Assembly: GCA_947626005.1 (NCBI GenBank) | Contig: CANQQM010000012.1 | Location: 1-33,697, forward strand | Source: an uncultured Clostridia bacterium | GTDB lineage: Bacteria; Bacillota; Clostridia; Christensenellales; Borkfalkiaceae | Reading direction: 5' to 3' | DNA: 33,697 nt | Part shown: positions 8,060 through 15,267 of the stretch, in pieces | Layout of the letters: every line of letters starts with the position of its first letter | How positions within the stretch are numbered: the first letter of the stretch is position 1 | Translations under genes and position numbers: made by a program | The notes under the pieces: model-generated | The model's input: the letters and a program-made list of their open reading frames with translations, nothing else | What the model was told of the DNA's origin: nothing | Databases searched by the model: none

Positions 8060-8632
8060 TCATAGCGAACGCAAAATCGCGTCCGCCGCATTCTCGAGCT
8101 CTTCCACCGTGCCGTTGTTCGTAAGGAACAGGCACGGTTTTTTCATGAGTTCCTCCTCGGGGATCTGGCTAAGAATGCGTGCCCGCACTTCCTCTTCGGA
8201 GGTCCCGTCCCGCTCCGAGGCGGCGCGGATCCTTTGCTCTTTCGTCCGAACGACGGCGATGACCGCGTCGAAGAGCCCTTCGTAGCCTCCTTCGAAGAGA
8301 AGCGGCACCTCGGCGAAGGCGATCTCCTTCCCCTCCATGCGGGAGAAAAGCTCTTTCATGATGCGCGGATGGGAATAGCCGTTGAGGGCGGAGAGCGCCG
8401 CCTCGTCCGAAAAGACGAGTTCGGAAAGGGCGCGTCGGTCAATCTTCCCCTCCTTTACGCAGGCGGGAAAGAGGGCTTTGAGCCCTTCCCGATAGTCCTC
8501 CCGCTCCCAAAGCGCGTTCGAAACTTCATCGCACGAGACGACGAAGTAGCCGCGGCGCTTCAGATAGGCGAGAAGCGTGCTCTTCCCGCTCCCGATCCCG
8601 CCCGTTACGGCGATGCGTTTACTTTGCTTCAT
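8060..8632 (-). CDS. coaE: dephospho-CoA kinase
   Basis: Phosphorylates dephospho-CoA at the ribose 3' position, the last step of coenzyme A synthesis. The 190-residue protein shows the Walker A loop GGIGSGKST near residues 11-19, the SCDEVSNALW segment and the FAEVPLLFEGG motif of the family. The start ATG 8632 lies inside the end of polA (14-base overlap), so the two are co-transcribed and probably coupled. The polA-coaE pairing is common in Firmicutes. Confidence 0.95.
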   Translation of the reverse strand: MKQSKRIAVTGGIGSGKSTLLAYLKRRGYFVVSCDEVSNALWEREDYREGLKALFPACVKEGKIDRRALSELVFSDEAALSALNGYSHPRIMKELFSRMEGKEIAFAEVPLLFEGGYEGLFDAVIAVVRTKEQRIRAASERDGTSEEEVRARILSQIPEEELMKKPCLFLTNNGTVEELENAADAILRSL

Positions 8633-11153
8633 ACCAGCTCTTCCCCGTCGAGACTTCGGCGATGAGGGGAACTTTGAGTTCGATCGCCCCCTCCATTTCC
8701 TCCTTCAGAATGCGTTCGGCGGCCGAAACTTCGCCAAGAGGCGCATCGAGGATGAGCTCGTCGTGCACCTGAAGCACCATGCGCGTCTTGAGCCCTTCCG
8801 CGCGGAGCCGCCTCTCGACGCCGAGCATCGCAAGTTTAATGATGTCGGCGGCGCTTCCCTGAAGAGGCATATTCATCGCGGCGCGTTCCCCGAAGGAGCG
8901 AAGGTTGAAGTTGGAGGAACGGACCTCGGGGATATACCGTTTGCGCCCGAGAATGGTCGTGACGTAGCCGTTCTCCTTGGCAAGGCGGATGTTCTCGTCC
9001 ATGTACTCGCGGACGCCCGGATGGGTCGCAAAGTACTTCGTGATGAAGCTCTGCGCTTCGCTTCCCGAACAGCCGAGGTCCTTCGCCAGCCCGAAGGCGC
9101 TCATCCCGTAGATGATCCCGAAGTTGATGGTCTTTGCGCGCCGCCGCATGACGGGCGTCACTTCGGAAAGCGGCACCCCGAACACGCGCGAAGCCGTCGC
9201 CGCATGCACGTCCTCCCCCGCACGATAGGCCTCGAGGAGGGCCTCCGAGCCCGAAAAATGGGCAAGAAGCCTTAGTTCGATCTGCGAATAGTCGGCGTCG
9301 ATGAAGAGGTTCCCCTCCCGCGGGATGAAGAGCATTCTCAGCTCCCGCCCGAGGTCGGTCCGAACGGGTATATTCTGAAGGTTGGGGTTTGCGCTCGAGA
9401 GCCGCCCCGTCGTCGTTGCCGTCTGGTTGTAGGTCGTGTGCACGACCTCCCCCTCGATGAGCGGCCGTATCCCGTCGATATAGGTCGATTGCAGCTTCTG
9501 CACTTCCCGATAGTTCAAAATGAGGCGGGCGATCTCGTGCTCCTCGGCAAGCGCTTCGAGCACGTCCGCATTCGTCGAATAGCCGCCGCGGATATTTTTC
9601 TTCGCCCCGACGGGCTTATAGCCGAGCTTGTCGAAGAGGACTTCGGAAAGACGGAAGGTGGAATTCAAGTTGAAGGGCTCCACCCCCGCAAGGGAATAGA
9701 TCTTCGACGAGAGCTCCTCGAGGCGGCCGCGGAAGCGCTCGGAGAACTCGGGGAAGCGCTTGACGTCCACCCGGACCCCCGTCCGCTCCATGTCGAGGAG
9801 AACTTTGGAAAGCGGAAGTTCGAGGTCGCGGTAGAGCTTGGCCTCCGCCGTCCCCTCCGTGCGCCGCGCCGCGTCGTCGAAGGCAAGCCAGAGCGCATAG
9901 GCACAGTTGTCCTCGGGAAGGTCGAATTCCTTCGCAAGGTCGGCGGGCGTAATCGGCCGAAGATTGGAATCGCCGAGATAGCGCAAAAGAGCGACGTCCT
10001 CGACTTCCCCGAGTTCGACCCCTACGGGGTCGAGGGCGTGGGCAAGCGCCTTTCCGTCGGCCGCAATGACCGTCCTCCCCTCCGAAAAGAGCAGGGAAAA
10101 CACAGGGCGAAGATCGGCAAGGTACACCCCCGCGTCGAGAAGGTCGGCTTTGAGGGCGACCGCATATTCCCGCTTTCCGTCGAAGAGGTGGAAGGAGCGG
10201 TCAAGAAGCGCAAGAGAGAACCGCTTCCCCGCCCCGATCACATCCATAAGTGCGGAGAGGTCGGAGCAGACGACCGTTTCGATCTTCGCCGCGCCCCCTC
10301 CCGTGAAGAGCGCTTCGTCGATGAGAGAGCGGAATTCGAGCTTGGAGAAGAAGGTACGCGCCTCCGCGGGGAAAGGCATGCGGAACGCGCAGTCGGAGAG
10401 AGAAAGATTTAAGGGAACGTTGCAGTCGATCGTCGCTAAGGTGCGGGAAAGATAGGCGCTCTCCCTGCACTCTGTGAGCTTTTGACGGGTGGACGGCGCG
10501 ATCTCGTCGAGATGCGAATAGACGCCGTCGAGCGTTCCATACGCCTCGAGAAGGGCAAGCGCCCCCTTCGGACCGATGCCGCGGACCCCGGGGATATTGT
10601 CGGAAGCGTCCCCCATCAGCGCCTTTTCGTCGATGATCTGCGCGGGTTCGAGCCCCACTTTCGTGCGGAAATTGTCGGCGGTGAGGCGGTCGAGATCGCT
10701 CACGCCCCGCTTTGTGAAGCACACGTCGACGTGCTCTTTTACAAGCTGATAGGAATCGCGGTCTCCCGTGTAAATGAGGACATCGACCTCGGGGAAGCGG
10801 CGGGAGAGCGTTCCGATGAGGTCGTCCGCCTCGTAGCCCGCCAGCTCGACCGTGCAGACCTTCATCGAATGAAGGAGGTCTTTAAGGACGGGGACCTGCA
10901 CTTTGAGCTCTTCGGGCATGGGCTTCCGCGTCCCCTTGTAGGCGTCGTACATTGTATGACGGAAGGTGGGCGCGTGCACATCGAAGGTCACCGCGAGATA
11001 GTCGGGCTTCTCGTCCGAGGCGATCTTGAGGAGAAGTTTTACGAACCCGAAGATCCCGTTCGTCGGGAGGCCGTCCTTTGTCGAAAAGACGTTCATCGCA
11101 TAGAAAGCGCGATTCAAGAGACTGTTGCCGTCGATGAGAATAAGTTTGCTCAT
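8619..11153 (-). CDS. polA: DNA polymerase I
   Basis: Repair and Okazaki-fragment polymerase with a 5'-3' flap nuclease. The 844-residue protein begins MSKLILIDGNSLLNRAFYAM and carries the nuclease domain in about the first 290 residues. The middle region (about 300-460) lacks the Asp/Glu residues of an active 3'-5' proofreading exonuclease, as in Bacillus and Thermus enzymes. The polymerase motifs are intact: DYSQIELRLLAH near 621 (motif A), RRRAKTINFGIIYG near 670 (motif B) and QVHDEL near 795 (motif C). No proper ribosome binding site is visible before ATG 11153, and the candidate promoter ends 6 bases before it, so the mRNA may be leaderless. Confidence 0.96.
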   Translation of the reverse strand: MSKLILIDGNSLLNRAFYAMNVFSTKDGLPTNGIFGFVKLLLKIASDEKPDYLAVTFDVHAPTFRHTMYDAYKGTRKPMPEELKVQVPVLKDLLHSMKVCTVELAGYEADDLIGTLSRRFPEVDVLIYTGDRDSYQLVKEHVDVCFTKRGVSDLDRLTADNFRTKVGLEPAQIIDEKALMGDASDNIPGVRGIGPKGALALLEAYGTLDGVYSHLDEIAPSTRQKLTECRESAYLSRTLATIDCNVPLNLSLSDCAFRMPFPAEARTFFSKLEFRSLIDEALFTGGGAAKIETVVCSDLSALMDVIGAGKRFSLALLDRSFHLFDGKREYAVALKADLLDAGVYLADLRPVFSLLFSEGRTVIAADGKALAHALDPVGVELGEVEDVALLRYLGDSNLRPITPADLAKEFDLPEDNCAYALWLAFDDAARRTEGTAEAKLYRDLELPLSKVLLDMERTGVRVDVKRFPEFSERFRGRLEELSSKIYSLAGVEPFNLNSTFRLSEVLFDKLGYKPVGAKKNIRGGYSTNADVLEALAEEHEIARLILNYREVQKLQSTYIDGIRPLIEGEVVHTTYNQTATTTGRLSSANPNLQNIPVRTDLGRELRMLFIPREGNLFIDADYSQIELRLLAHFSGSEALLEAYRAGEDVHAATASRVFGVPLSEVTPVMRRRAKTINFGIIYGMSAFGLAKDLGCSGSEAQSFITKYFATHPGVREYMDENIRLAKENGYVTTILGRKRYIPEVRSSNFNLRSFGERAAMNMPLQGSAADIIKLAMLGVERRLRAEGLKTRMVLQVHDELILDAPLGEVSAAERILKEEMEGAIELKVPLIAEVSTGKSWYEAK

Positions 11154-11159
11154 GCCCCT

Positions 11160-11188
11160 ATTTTACCACGTACAGACAATTTTTGCAA
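11160..11188 (-). promoter_or_regulatory. candidate polA promoter, very close to the start codon
   Basis: On the minus strand TTGCAA (11183-11188), 17-base spacer, TAAAAT (11160-11165). The expected transcription start falls at or next to the A of the polA ATG (11153). Back to back with the tRNA promoter. Confidence 0.6.
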
Positions 11189-11206
11189 GAAGTTCGGGAA
11201 AATCGC

Positions 11207-11235
11207 TTGATTTTTCTTTCGCATTCGAATATAAT
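11207..11235 (+). promoter_or_regulatory. promoter of tRNA-Leu
   Basis: TTGATT (11207-11212), 17-base spacer, perfect TATAAT (11230-11235), ending 10 bases before the mature tRNA 5' end. Confidence 0.85.
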
Positions 11236-11245
11236 TCAATTGTTC

Positions 11246-11332
11246 GCCGGTGTGGTGGAATTGGCAGACGCGCTGGACTCAAAATCCTGTGGTAGAAATA
11301 CCGTGTGGGTTCGACCCCCACCACCGGCACCA
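11246..11332 (+). tRNA. tRNA-Leu (anticodon CAA)
   Basis: An 87-base class II tRNA. The acceptor stem GCCGGTG pairs with CACCGGC (11322-11328), followed by discriminator A and an encoded CCA. The D-arm region has TGGCAGACGCG, there is a long variable arm (GTGGTAGAAATACCG) and the T-arm is GTGGGTTCGACCCCCAC. The anticodon loop CTCAAAA gives CAA at 11280-11282, reading UUG. The anticodon stem has one T-T mismatch (second pair), where related tRNAs pair A-T. The gene has its own promoter and an intrinsic terminator. Confidence 0.95.
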
Positions 11333-11336
11333 CGTC

Positions 11337-11389
11337 GCAACGCGACGCATTTTGCAAGTCCTTGCATTGTGCAAGGGCTTGCTTTTTAC
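11337..11389 (+). repeat. repeat A, copy 1 (contains the tRNA-Leu terminator)
   Basis: 53 bases directly after the tRNA CCA end. They recur at 11651-11704 with one substitution and one inserted T. The copy includes a short GCAACGCGACGC lead-in and then the terminator hairpin. Confidence 0.85.
11354..11387 (+). terminator. intrinsic terminator of tRNA-Leu
   Basis: GCAAGTCCTTGCA (11354-11366), TTG loop, TGCAAGGGCTTGC (11370-11382): a 13-base-pair stem with a single G-T pair, then TTTTT. Confidence 0.9.
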
Positions 11390-11396
11390 GTCGGTT

Positions 11397-11606
11397 GCTC
11401 CTCTTCCCCAAAAAATACTTCGTCTTTTTTGGGGAGCCCCTAAATAGATAAAGCGACTTTTGGAAGCGATCGCCTTTCGGCGGTCGCTATCCTTTTGTCG
11501 CTTGCCGCTCCTCTTCCCCAAAAAATACTTCGTCTTTTTCGGGAAGCCCCTAAATAGATAAAGCGACTTTTCCCAAAAAATCTGTGCTACGCAAATTTTT
11601 TTTGGG
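11397..11606. repeat. array of repeated hairpins in the gene-free stretch after tRNA-Leu
   Basis: The span 11333-11749 contains no gene. Repeat B occurs at 11397-11461 and 11507-11571, 65 bases each with a few differences and a 110-base period. Each holds a CCCCAAAAAA ... TTTTTTGGGG-type hairpin (perfect 10-base-pair stem in copy 1, weakened in copy 2) followed by an identical tail ending AAAGCGACTTTT. A third, degenerate hairpin, CCCAAAAAA/TTTTTTGGG, sits at 11572-11606. Between the two B copies lies another hairpin, AGCGATCGCC-TTTC-GGCGGTCGCT (11465-11488). Repeat A flanks the whole block. No open frame, tRNA fold or known element explains it. Confidence 0.75.
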
Positions 11607-11650
11607 AGCCCTGTTTATGATTCATTTTCGGTTTCGCGCAGTGACAAATT

Positions 11651-11704
11651 GCAACGCGACGCATTTTGCAAGTCCTTACATTGTGCAAGGGCTTTGCTTT
11701 TTAC
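11651..11704 (+). repeat. repeat A, copy 2 (degenerate terminator)
   Basis: 54 bases matching 11337-11389 except for one G to A change and an inserted T. Both changes weaken the hairpin. No tRNA or other gene precedes this copy, so it is a terminator without a visible gene. Confidence 0.8.
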
Positions 11705-11705
11705 A

Positions 11706-11741
11706 ATCGAAGAGCGAGGGCAAACGCCCTCGCTCTTCGAT
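11706..11741 (-). terminator. terminator after the RNA methyltransferase gene
   Basis: A 16-base-pair perfect stem (11706-11721 with 11726-11741) closing a 4-base loop, GTTT in the mRNA sense. It begins 8 bases after the stop at 11750. The U-tract is poor, so it may be stem-driven. Its loop and closing pairs match the terminator after adhE (29779-29810). Confidence 0.7.
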
Positions 11742-11749
11742 ATTGCTTC

Positions 11750-12634
11750 TTATCGGGTCTTTTGGATGAGGGCGACGAAGAAGCCCTCGTAAAGTTCGTT
11801 CGGACGGACGCGGAGCGTCCTATTCTCCCCCGAAAAGAGAGGGAGCCCCTCCATCTTCGGCACGGGAAGAAGCTCTCCTCCGCCCTCTTTCAGAACGCGC
11901 TCCACAAGCATTTCGTTCTCCTCGGGGAATACCGAGCAGGTCGAATAGACGAGTTTTCCGCCATTTCTGAGCAGACGAAGCGCCTTTTTGAGCAGTTTTT
12001 CCTGTGCCGCGACGCATTTTTTAAGATACGCCCTCGTCACGCGGACGGGGTGCTCCGGCGTCGCCGTGCCGCTGCCCGTGCAGGGTGCGTCGAGGAGGAT
12101 CTTGTCGAAAGAGAAGGCGTCGTCGAGCGCAGAGGCGTCGCACAAAAGCGCCGAAACTCTCTCCGCGCCTTGGCGGGCAAGGTTATAGCGGAGGCGTTCG
12201 AAGCGGATCTTATCCCGTTCACAGGCGGTGATGAGCGCCTTGCCTTCGGAGAGGGCAAAAAGCTCCGTCGTCTTGCCGCCGGGCGCCGCCGTCATGTCGA
12301 GGATGCTCTCCCCCGCCTTCGGTTCCAAAATGAGGGGCGGGAGCATCGACGAGAGACTTTGAAGGTAGATTTTTCCCTCCGAATAAAGCTTGAGGCGGGC
12401 AATTTCCTCCTCTTTTGCGCCTCTCACGATGCGCGCCGCGCCGTACCAAGGGACGGTCTCCGCCGCAATGCCGAGGGAGGAAAGCTCCTCTTCGACCTCT
12501 TCGGGCTGTGCCTTGAGGGTGTTGACCCGAAGGGTCACGGGGCGGGAATAGCCCTTTTCGAACGCACTCCCCTCCTCCCCGAACCGCTCGAAAAGGAGGT
12601 CTGAAAAGTCGTTCAGCGGATGTTCGAGATCCAT
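11750..12634 (-). CDS. RNA m5C methyltransferase, NOL1/NOP2/Sun (RsmB/RsmF) family
   Basis: SAM-dependent cytosine-5 methyltransferase acting on rRNA or tRNA. The 294-residue protein has the SAM loop LDMTAAPGGKTTE and both family cysteines: DAPCTGSGT, which releases the product, and YSTCSVFPEENE, the nucleophile. An N-terminal part with LRVNTLKA precedes the catalytic domain, as in RsmF-like proteins. It is shorter than typical RsmF (about 450 residues) because the C-terminal PUA-like extension is missing. It also lacks the N-terminal NusB-like part of RsmB, so I give no symbol. The start overlaps the flavodoxin gene by 22 bases with a weak ribosome binding site, which suggests coupling. Confidence 0.88.
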   Translation of the reverse strand: MDLEHPLNDFSDLLFERFGEEGSAFEKGYSRPVTLRVNTLKAQPEEVEEELSSLGIAAETVPWYGAARIVRGAKEEEIARLKLYSEGKIYLQSLSSMLPPLILEPKAGESILDMTAAPGGKTTELFALSEGKALITACERDKIRFERLRYNLARQGAERVSALLCDASALDDAFSFDKILLDAPCTGSGTATPEHPVRVTRAYLKKCVAAQEKLLKKALRLLRNGGKLVYSTCSVFPEENEMLVERVLKEGGGELLPVPKMEGLPLFSGENRTLRVRPNELYEGFFVALIQKTR

Positions 12635-13086
12635 TCTTTGAGCTCACTTTCGGGCGTTTTCATGACGTTCCCGTCAAATTTGATCGAAAAAACTTGTTCG
12701 ACGAGGGCGCCGCGCAGGGCTTTTTTGAGTTCGCTCGGCGTTCTTCCGAGCCATCCGCCGTTGGTCGCAAAGGGATAGACGTGCACGCCCTTCCACTTCT
12801 GCGACGCCATGAACGTCTTGACGGCGGGTGCGTAGGTGTACCACCAAACGGGAGTTCCGAGGACGATTGCATCGTACGCCGAGAGGTCGAGCTGCATGGG
12901 ATAGAGTTGCGGCATATAACCGCTCTCGACTTCCTTCTTCCCGAGACCGACGAGGACGTCGTAGTCGTCGGGATAAGTCTTGACGGTGCGGATCTCTGCA
13001 AGATCGGCTCCGAGAGCGGCCGCGACGCGGTTTGCGACCGCACGGGTGTTGCCTCCGCACGAATAGTAGACGACGAGTTTTTTCAT
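12613..13086 (-). CDS. flavodoxin
   Basis: Small FMN electron carrier or reductase domain of 157 residues. The N-terminal phosphate-binding loop is YYSCGGNTRAVA, and the middle GTPVWWYTYAPAVKTF stretch is typical of clostridial flavodoxins, with the aromatic residues stacking on the flavin ring. ATG 13086 is chosen because GGAGGG lies just upstream and the protein starts at the first beta strand (MKKLVVYYS). It has its own promoter and overlaps the downstream methyltransferase gene by 22 bases. The electron partner cannot be told from context. Confidence 0.9.
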   Translation of the reverse strand: MKKLVVYYSCGGNTRAVANRVAAALGADLAEIRTVKTYPDDYDVLVGLGKKEVESGYMPQLYPMQLDLSAYDAIVLGTPVWWYTYAPAVKTFMASQKWKGVHVYPFATNGGWLGRTPSELKKALRGALVEQVFSIKFDGNVMKTPESELKEWISNIR

Positions 13087-13105
13087 ACTCCCTCCTTCTC
13101 CCTCT

Positions 13106-13134
13106 ATTGTATTCCTTTTTTCACAAAAAGTAAA
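13106..13134 (-). promoter_or_regulatory. promoter of the flavodoxin gene
   Basis: Minus strand TTTACT (13129-13134), 17-base spacer, TACAAT (13106-13111), followed by the GGAGGG ribosome binding site and ATG 13086. Confidence 0.7.
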
Positions 13135-13158
13135 GAGCAAATCGTATTTTTCGAAAGA

Positions 13159-13180
13159 CGGCGCGCCCGAAGGCGCGCCG
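13159..13180 (-). terminator. terminator of the CobW operon
   Basis: A 9-base-pair perfect GC stem (13172-13180 with 13159-13167) closing a UUCG tetraloop in the mRNA sense, followed by UCUUUCG. It begins 5 bases after the stop of the downstream CobW gene. Confidence 0.8.
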
Positions 13181-13185
13181 AATGA

Positions 13186-14130
13186 TCAAAAGAACGTTGC
13201 GACCTCCTGTTCGGGCGGATCGGCGTAGGCGATCGACGTCGCCTTGAGGACGGGCCCGCGTTGGCCGTAGATGGGATGTTCCTCGAGGTCGATCCGCGCC
13301 GTGACGACGACCCAGTCGCGCATCTTGAGGGGCAGGACGGAGGCATGCAGACAGACAAGCCCGCTGTACGCGATATCCGCCTCGCAGCAGGTCATGATGT
13401 GCCGCCCGACGACGATCGTCCCCTCCCGCATCTTGCGGTCGACGGCGACGAGGCCCTTGAAGCGGACGACCTTCCCCGCGTACTTCTCCATTTCCTCCGT
13501 GAGGTCGCGGTAAAAGAAGGCGTAGTCTCTATCTTCGATCTCGATGACGGGGGCCGTAATATCGAAGGGAAGCGGGTCGACGATCTCGTCGTACTCCGCC
13601 TTTCCGTCCGGATATTCATAGACGATCCCGGGGCGGCGGGTCATTGCACGAACCGTCTTATGGAACTCTTCCTTCGAGTAATCGCTCTTGAAGCGGTTGA
13701 AAACCACCATATCCGCATACTGCACCTTGTCATAGACGAGCTGGCGCATATTCTTGTTGTAGGCGAGGAAGGTCGAGGAATCGAAGAAGGTCATCACCTG
13801 TGCAATCAGCCAACCCTCGGGCATCGCCTCGAAGAATTTGTCGAGGGTGAGCATCCCGTTGTACTCGACGACCACCCGCTGCGGACGGTGCTTCTTTACG
13901 AGAGCATTGAGATTGTCGAGGGTGAGCGCCTCCTGCGGAAGGGTCTCGACGGCGAAATAGCGCACGGCGAAACGGGTCGGATCGTAACTCTCCTCCCCCT
14001 CCTCGAGAACAAGAAGGAGGGTCCGCTCTCTTCCTTCGTCGAAGCGCGGATCCTCAAACGTCTCCTGAATAAATTTCGTCTTTCCCGAATCGAGAAATCC
14101 GAGGAACAAATAGACGGGTGTCTCCCTCAT
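13186..14130 (-). CDS. CobW-type (G3E/COG0523) GTPase fused to a YcgQ/DUF1980-like C-terminal domain
   Basis: The 314-residue protein has two parts. Residues 1-195 look like a divergent G3E P-loop GTPase: the Walker A loop is GFLDSGKTKF (residues 11-20), followed by VVVEYNGML where relatives have E-P-S-G, and FNRFKSD in place of the NKxD base-recognition motif. The CxCC metal motif of COG0523 proteins is absent. From about residue 200 a different domain follows, YAGKVVRFKGLVAVDR then VVGRHIMTCCEADI and ending in a short beta-rich tail. It resembles the C-terminal domain of YcgQ/TIGR03943 proteins, which are partners of YcgR permeases. Cys248, Cys249 and Cys260 are potential metal ligands. It lies 3 bases after the His-rich CobW gene. 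A role in metal delivery is inferred from family and context. Confidence 0.8.
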   Translation of the reverse strand: MRETPVYLFLGFLDSGKTKFIQETFEDPRFDEGRERTLLLVLEEGEESYDPTRFAVRYFAVETLPQEALTLDNLNALVKKHRPQRVVVEYNGMLTLDKFFEAMPEGWLIAQVMTFFDSSTFLAYNKNMRQLVYDKVQYADMVVFNRFKSDYSKEEFHKTVRAMTRRPGIVYEYPDGKAEYDEIVDPLPFDITAPVIEIEDRDYAFFYRDLTEEMEKYAGKVVRFKGLVAVDRKMREGTIVVGRHIMTCCEADIAYSGLVCLHASVLPLKMRDWVVVTARIDLEEHPIYGQRGPVLKATSIAYADPPEQEVATFF

Positions 14131-14133
14131 AGG

Positions 14134-15210
14134 TCAGTCCAAAAACAGCTTTTCGAGCTTCTCCTTGTTGAGTTTGCAGCCGATGACGCAAAGTCTGCCC
14201 GTGACGGAGGGCCGACCCGTGCGGAGGTCGCTCTCGCCCGGGACATAGTCGAAGTAGATCCAATCGCTCCCGCCGTCGACAAAACCCTTGGCGCGTAACA
14301 CTTGGCCGAATTCCCCCGTTTCGAGCGCTTTAAGCGCCTTTTCAAGCTGTTCGCGGGTGAATTTCTTCGCCGTCTCGACGCCCCAACTCGTGAAGATCTC
14401 GTCGGCATCGTGGTCGTGATGGTGATGATGGTGATGATGTTCATGTTCATCATCATCTTCATCGTCATCGTCGTGGTGATGGTGATGGCATTCACATTCG
14501 TCGTCGTCATCGTCATCGTCGTGGTGATGGTGATGGCATTCGCATTCGTCGTCGTCATCGTCATCGTCGTGGTGATGATGTTCCGCTTCCTCTTCGGCAA
14601 GTTTATTGAGCTCCGCGGCGAGACTGTCCGACTGTTGCATCGCCGAAAGGATCTCTGTGCCCGAGAGCTCGTTCCAGTCGGTCGTGACGATCGTCGTCTC
14701 TGTATGCTCTTTGAGGAGCGCGACCGCCTCCTCGACTTTGGCGGGGTCGGACGTATGCGAGAGGACGATGCAGCTTGCGTTTTCCACCTGATCGAGGAAG
14801 AATTCCCCGAAATTCTTGAGGTAGACGCGGCACTTTTTGGCGTCGACGACCGTGCAGAACGCGTTGAGGGCGCTGCCCGGAACGGCGGCGCGGCGGACGG
14901 CCTTGATGACGTCGGAGAGTTTTCCGACGCCCGAGGGCTCGATGAGGATGCGGTCGGGATGGAACCTCTCCGCAACTTCTTTAAGCGCCTTAGAAAAGTC
15001 CCCGACGAGCGAACAGCAGATGCAGCCCGAATTCATCTCGGTGATCTCGATGCCCGCCTCACGGAGGAATCCGCCGTCGACGCCGATCTCGCCGAATTCG
15101 TTCTCGATGAGGACGACTTTCTCGCCCTTATACGCCTCGGCGATAAGTTTTTTGATGAGTGTGGTCTTTCCCGCCCCGAGAAAGCCCGAAAAAATGTCGA
15201 TTTTGATCAT
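14134..15210 (-). CDS. CobW-type (G3E/COG0523) GTPase with a large His/Asp/Cys-rich metal-binding insert
   Basis: A probable metallochaperone GTPase of 358 residues. Walker A is GFLGAGKTT (9-17), the CxCC metal motif is C63-I-C65-C66 preceded by ENEFGE, and the Walker-B-like motif is IEPSG (90-94). The CobW C-terminal domain (about 271-358) is complete. Between the domains, residues 211-268 hold 24 His and many Asp/Glu. This stretch includes two identical 16-residue units, DDDDDDDECECHHHHH, at 215-230 and 231-246. The usual NKxD motif is replaced by SHTSD. COG0523 members with such inserts are linked to zinc, nickel or cobalt handling; which metal cannot be read from sequence. First gene of a two-gene operon. 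Confidence 0.92.
   Translation of the reverse strand: MIKIDIFSGFLGAGKTTLIKKLIAEAYKGEKVVLIENEFGEIGVDGGFLREAGIEITEMNSGCICCSLVGDFSKALKEVAERFHPDRILIEPSGVGKLSDVIKAVRRAAVPGSALNAFCTVVDAKKCRVYLKNFGEFFLDQVENASCIVLSHTSDPAKVEEAVALLKEHTETTIVTTDWNELSGTEILSAMQQSDSLAAELNKLAEEEAEHHHHDDDDDDDECECHHHHHDDDDDDDECECHHHHHDDDDEDDDEHEHHHHHHHHDHDADEIFTSWGVETAKKFTREQLEKALKALETGEFGQVLRAKGFVDGGSDWIYFDYVPGESDLRTGRPSVTGRLCVIGCKLNKEKLEKLFLD
14473..14568 (-). repeat. two tandem 48-base units coding the His/Asp/Cys repeat
   Basis: Units 14521-14568 and 14473-14520 differ at only one base (a synonymous change), which points to recent duplication or slippage. The flanks continue with less regular His and Asp codons to 14407. 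Confidence 0.9.
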
Positions 15211-15239
15211 AGTTTTACTCCGCTTACGTTACTTTACGG

Positions 15240-15267
15240 AATATATACCCGAAATCACGCCCTTCAA
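15240..15267 (-). promoter_or_regulatory. candidate promoter of the CobW operon
   Basis: Minus strand TTGAAG (15262-15267), 16-base spacer, TATATT (15240-15245). The -35 overlaps the end of the aminopeptidase gene. I see no convincing Zur-type palindrome next to it. Confidence 0.45.

Noticed and set aside
11333-11704. Repeat A copies as attL/attR of an integrated element in tRNA-Leu
   Set aside because: The tRNA 3' end itself is not duplicated in the second copy, the interval is only about 260 bases, and no integrase is present.
14407-14578. CRISPR-like array or microsatellite without function
   Set aside because: The repeat is in frame inside a full CobW GTPase and encodes a regular His/Asp/Cys pattern; there are no spacers.
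15211-15263. Zur-type operator before the CobW operon
   Set aside because: Only a weak imperfect palindrome around TACGTTACTTTACG is present; it does not match the known Firmicutes Zur box well enough.
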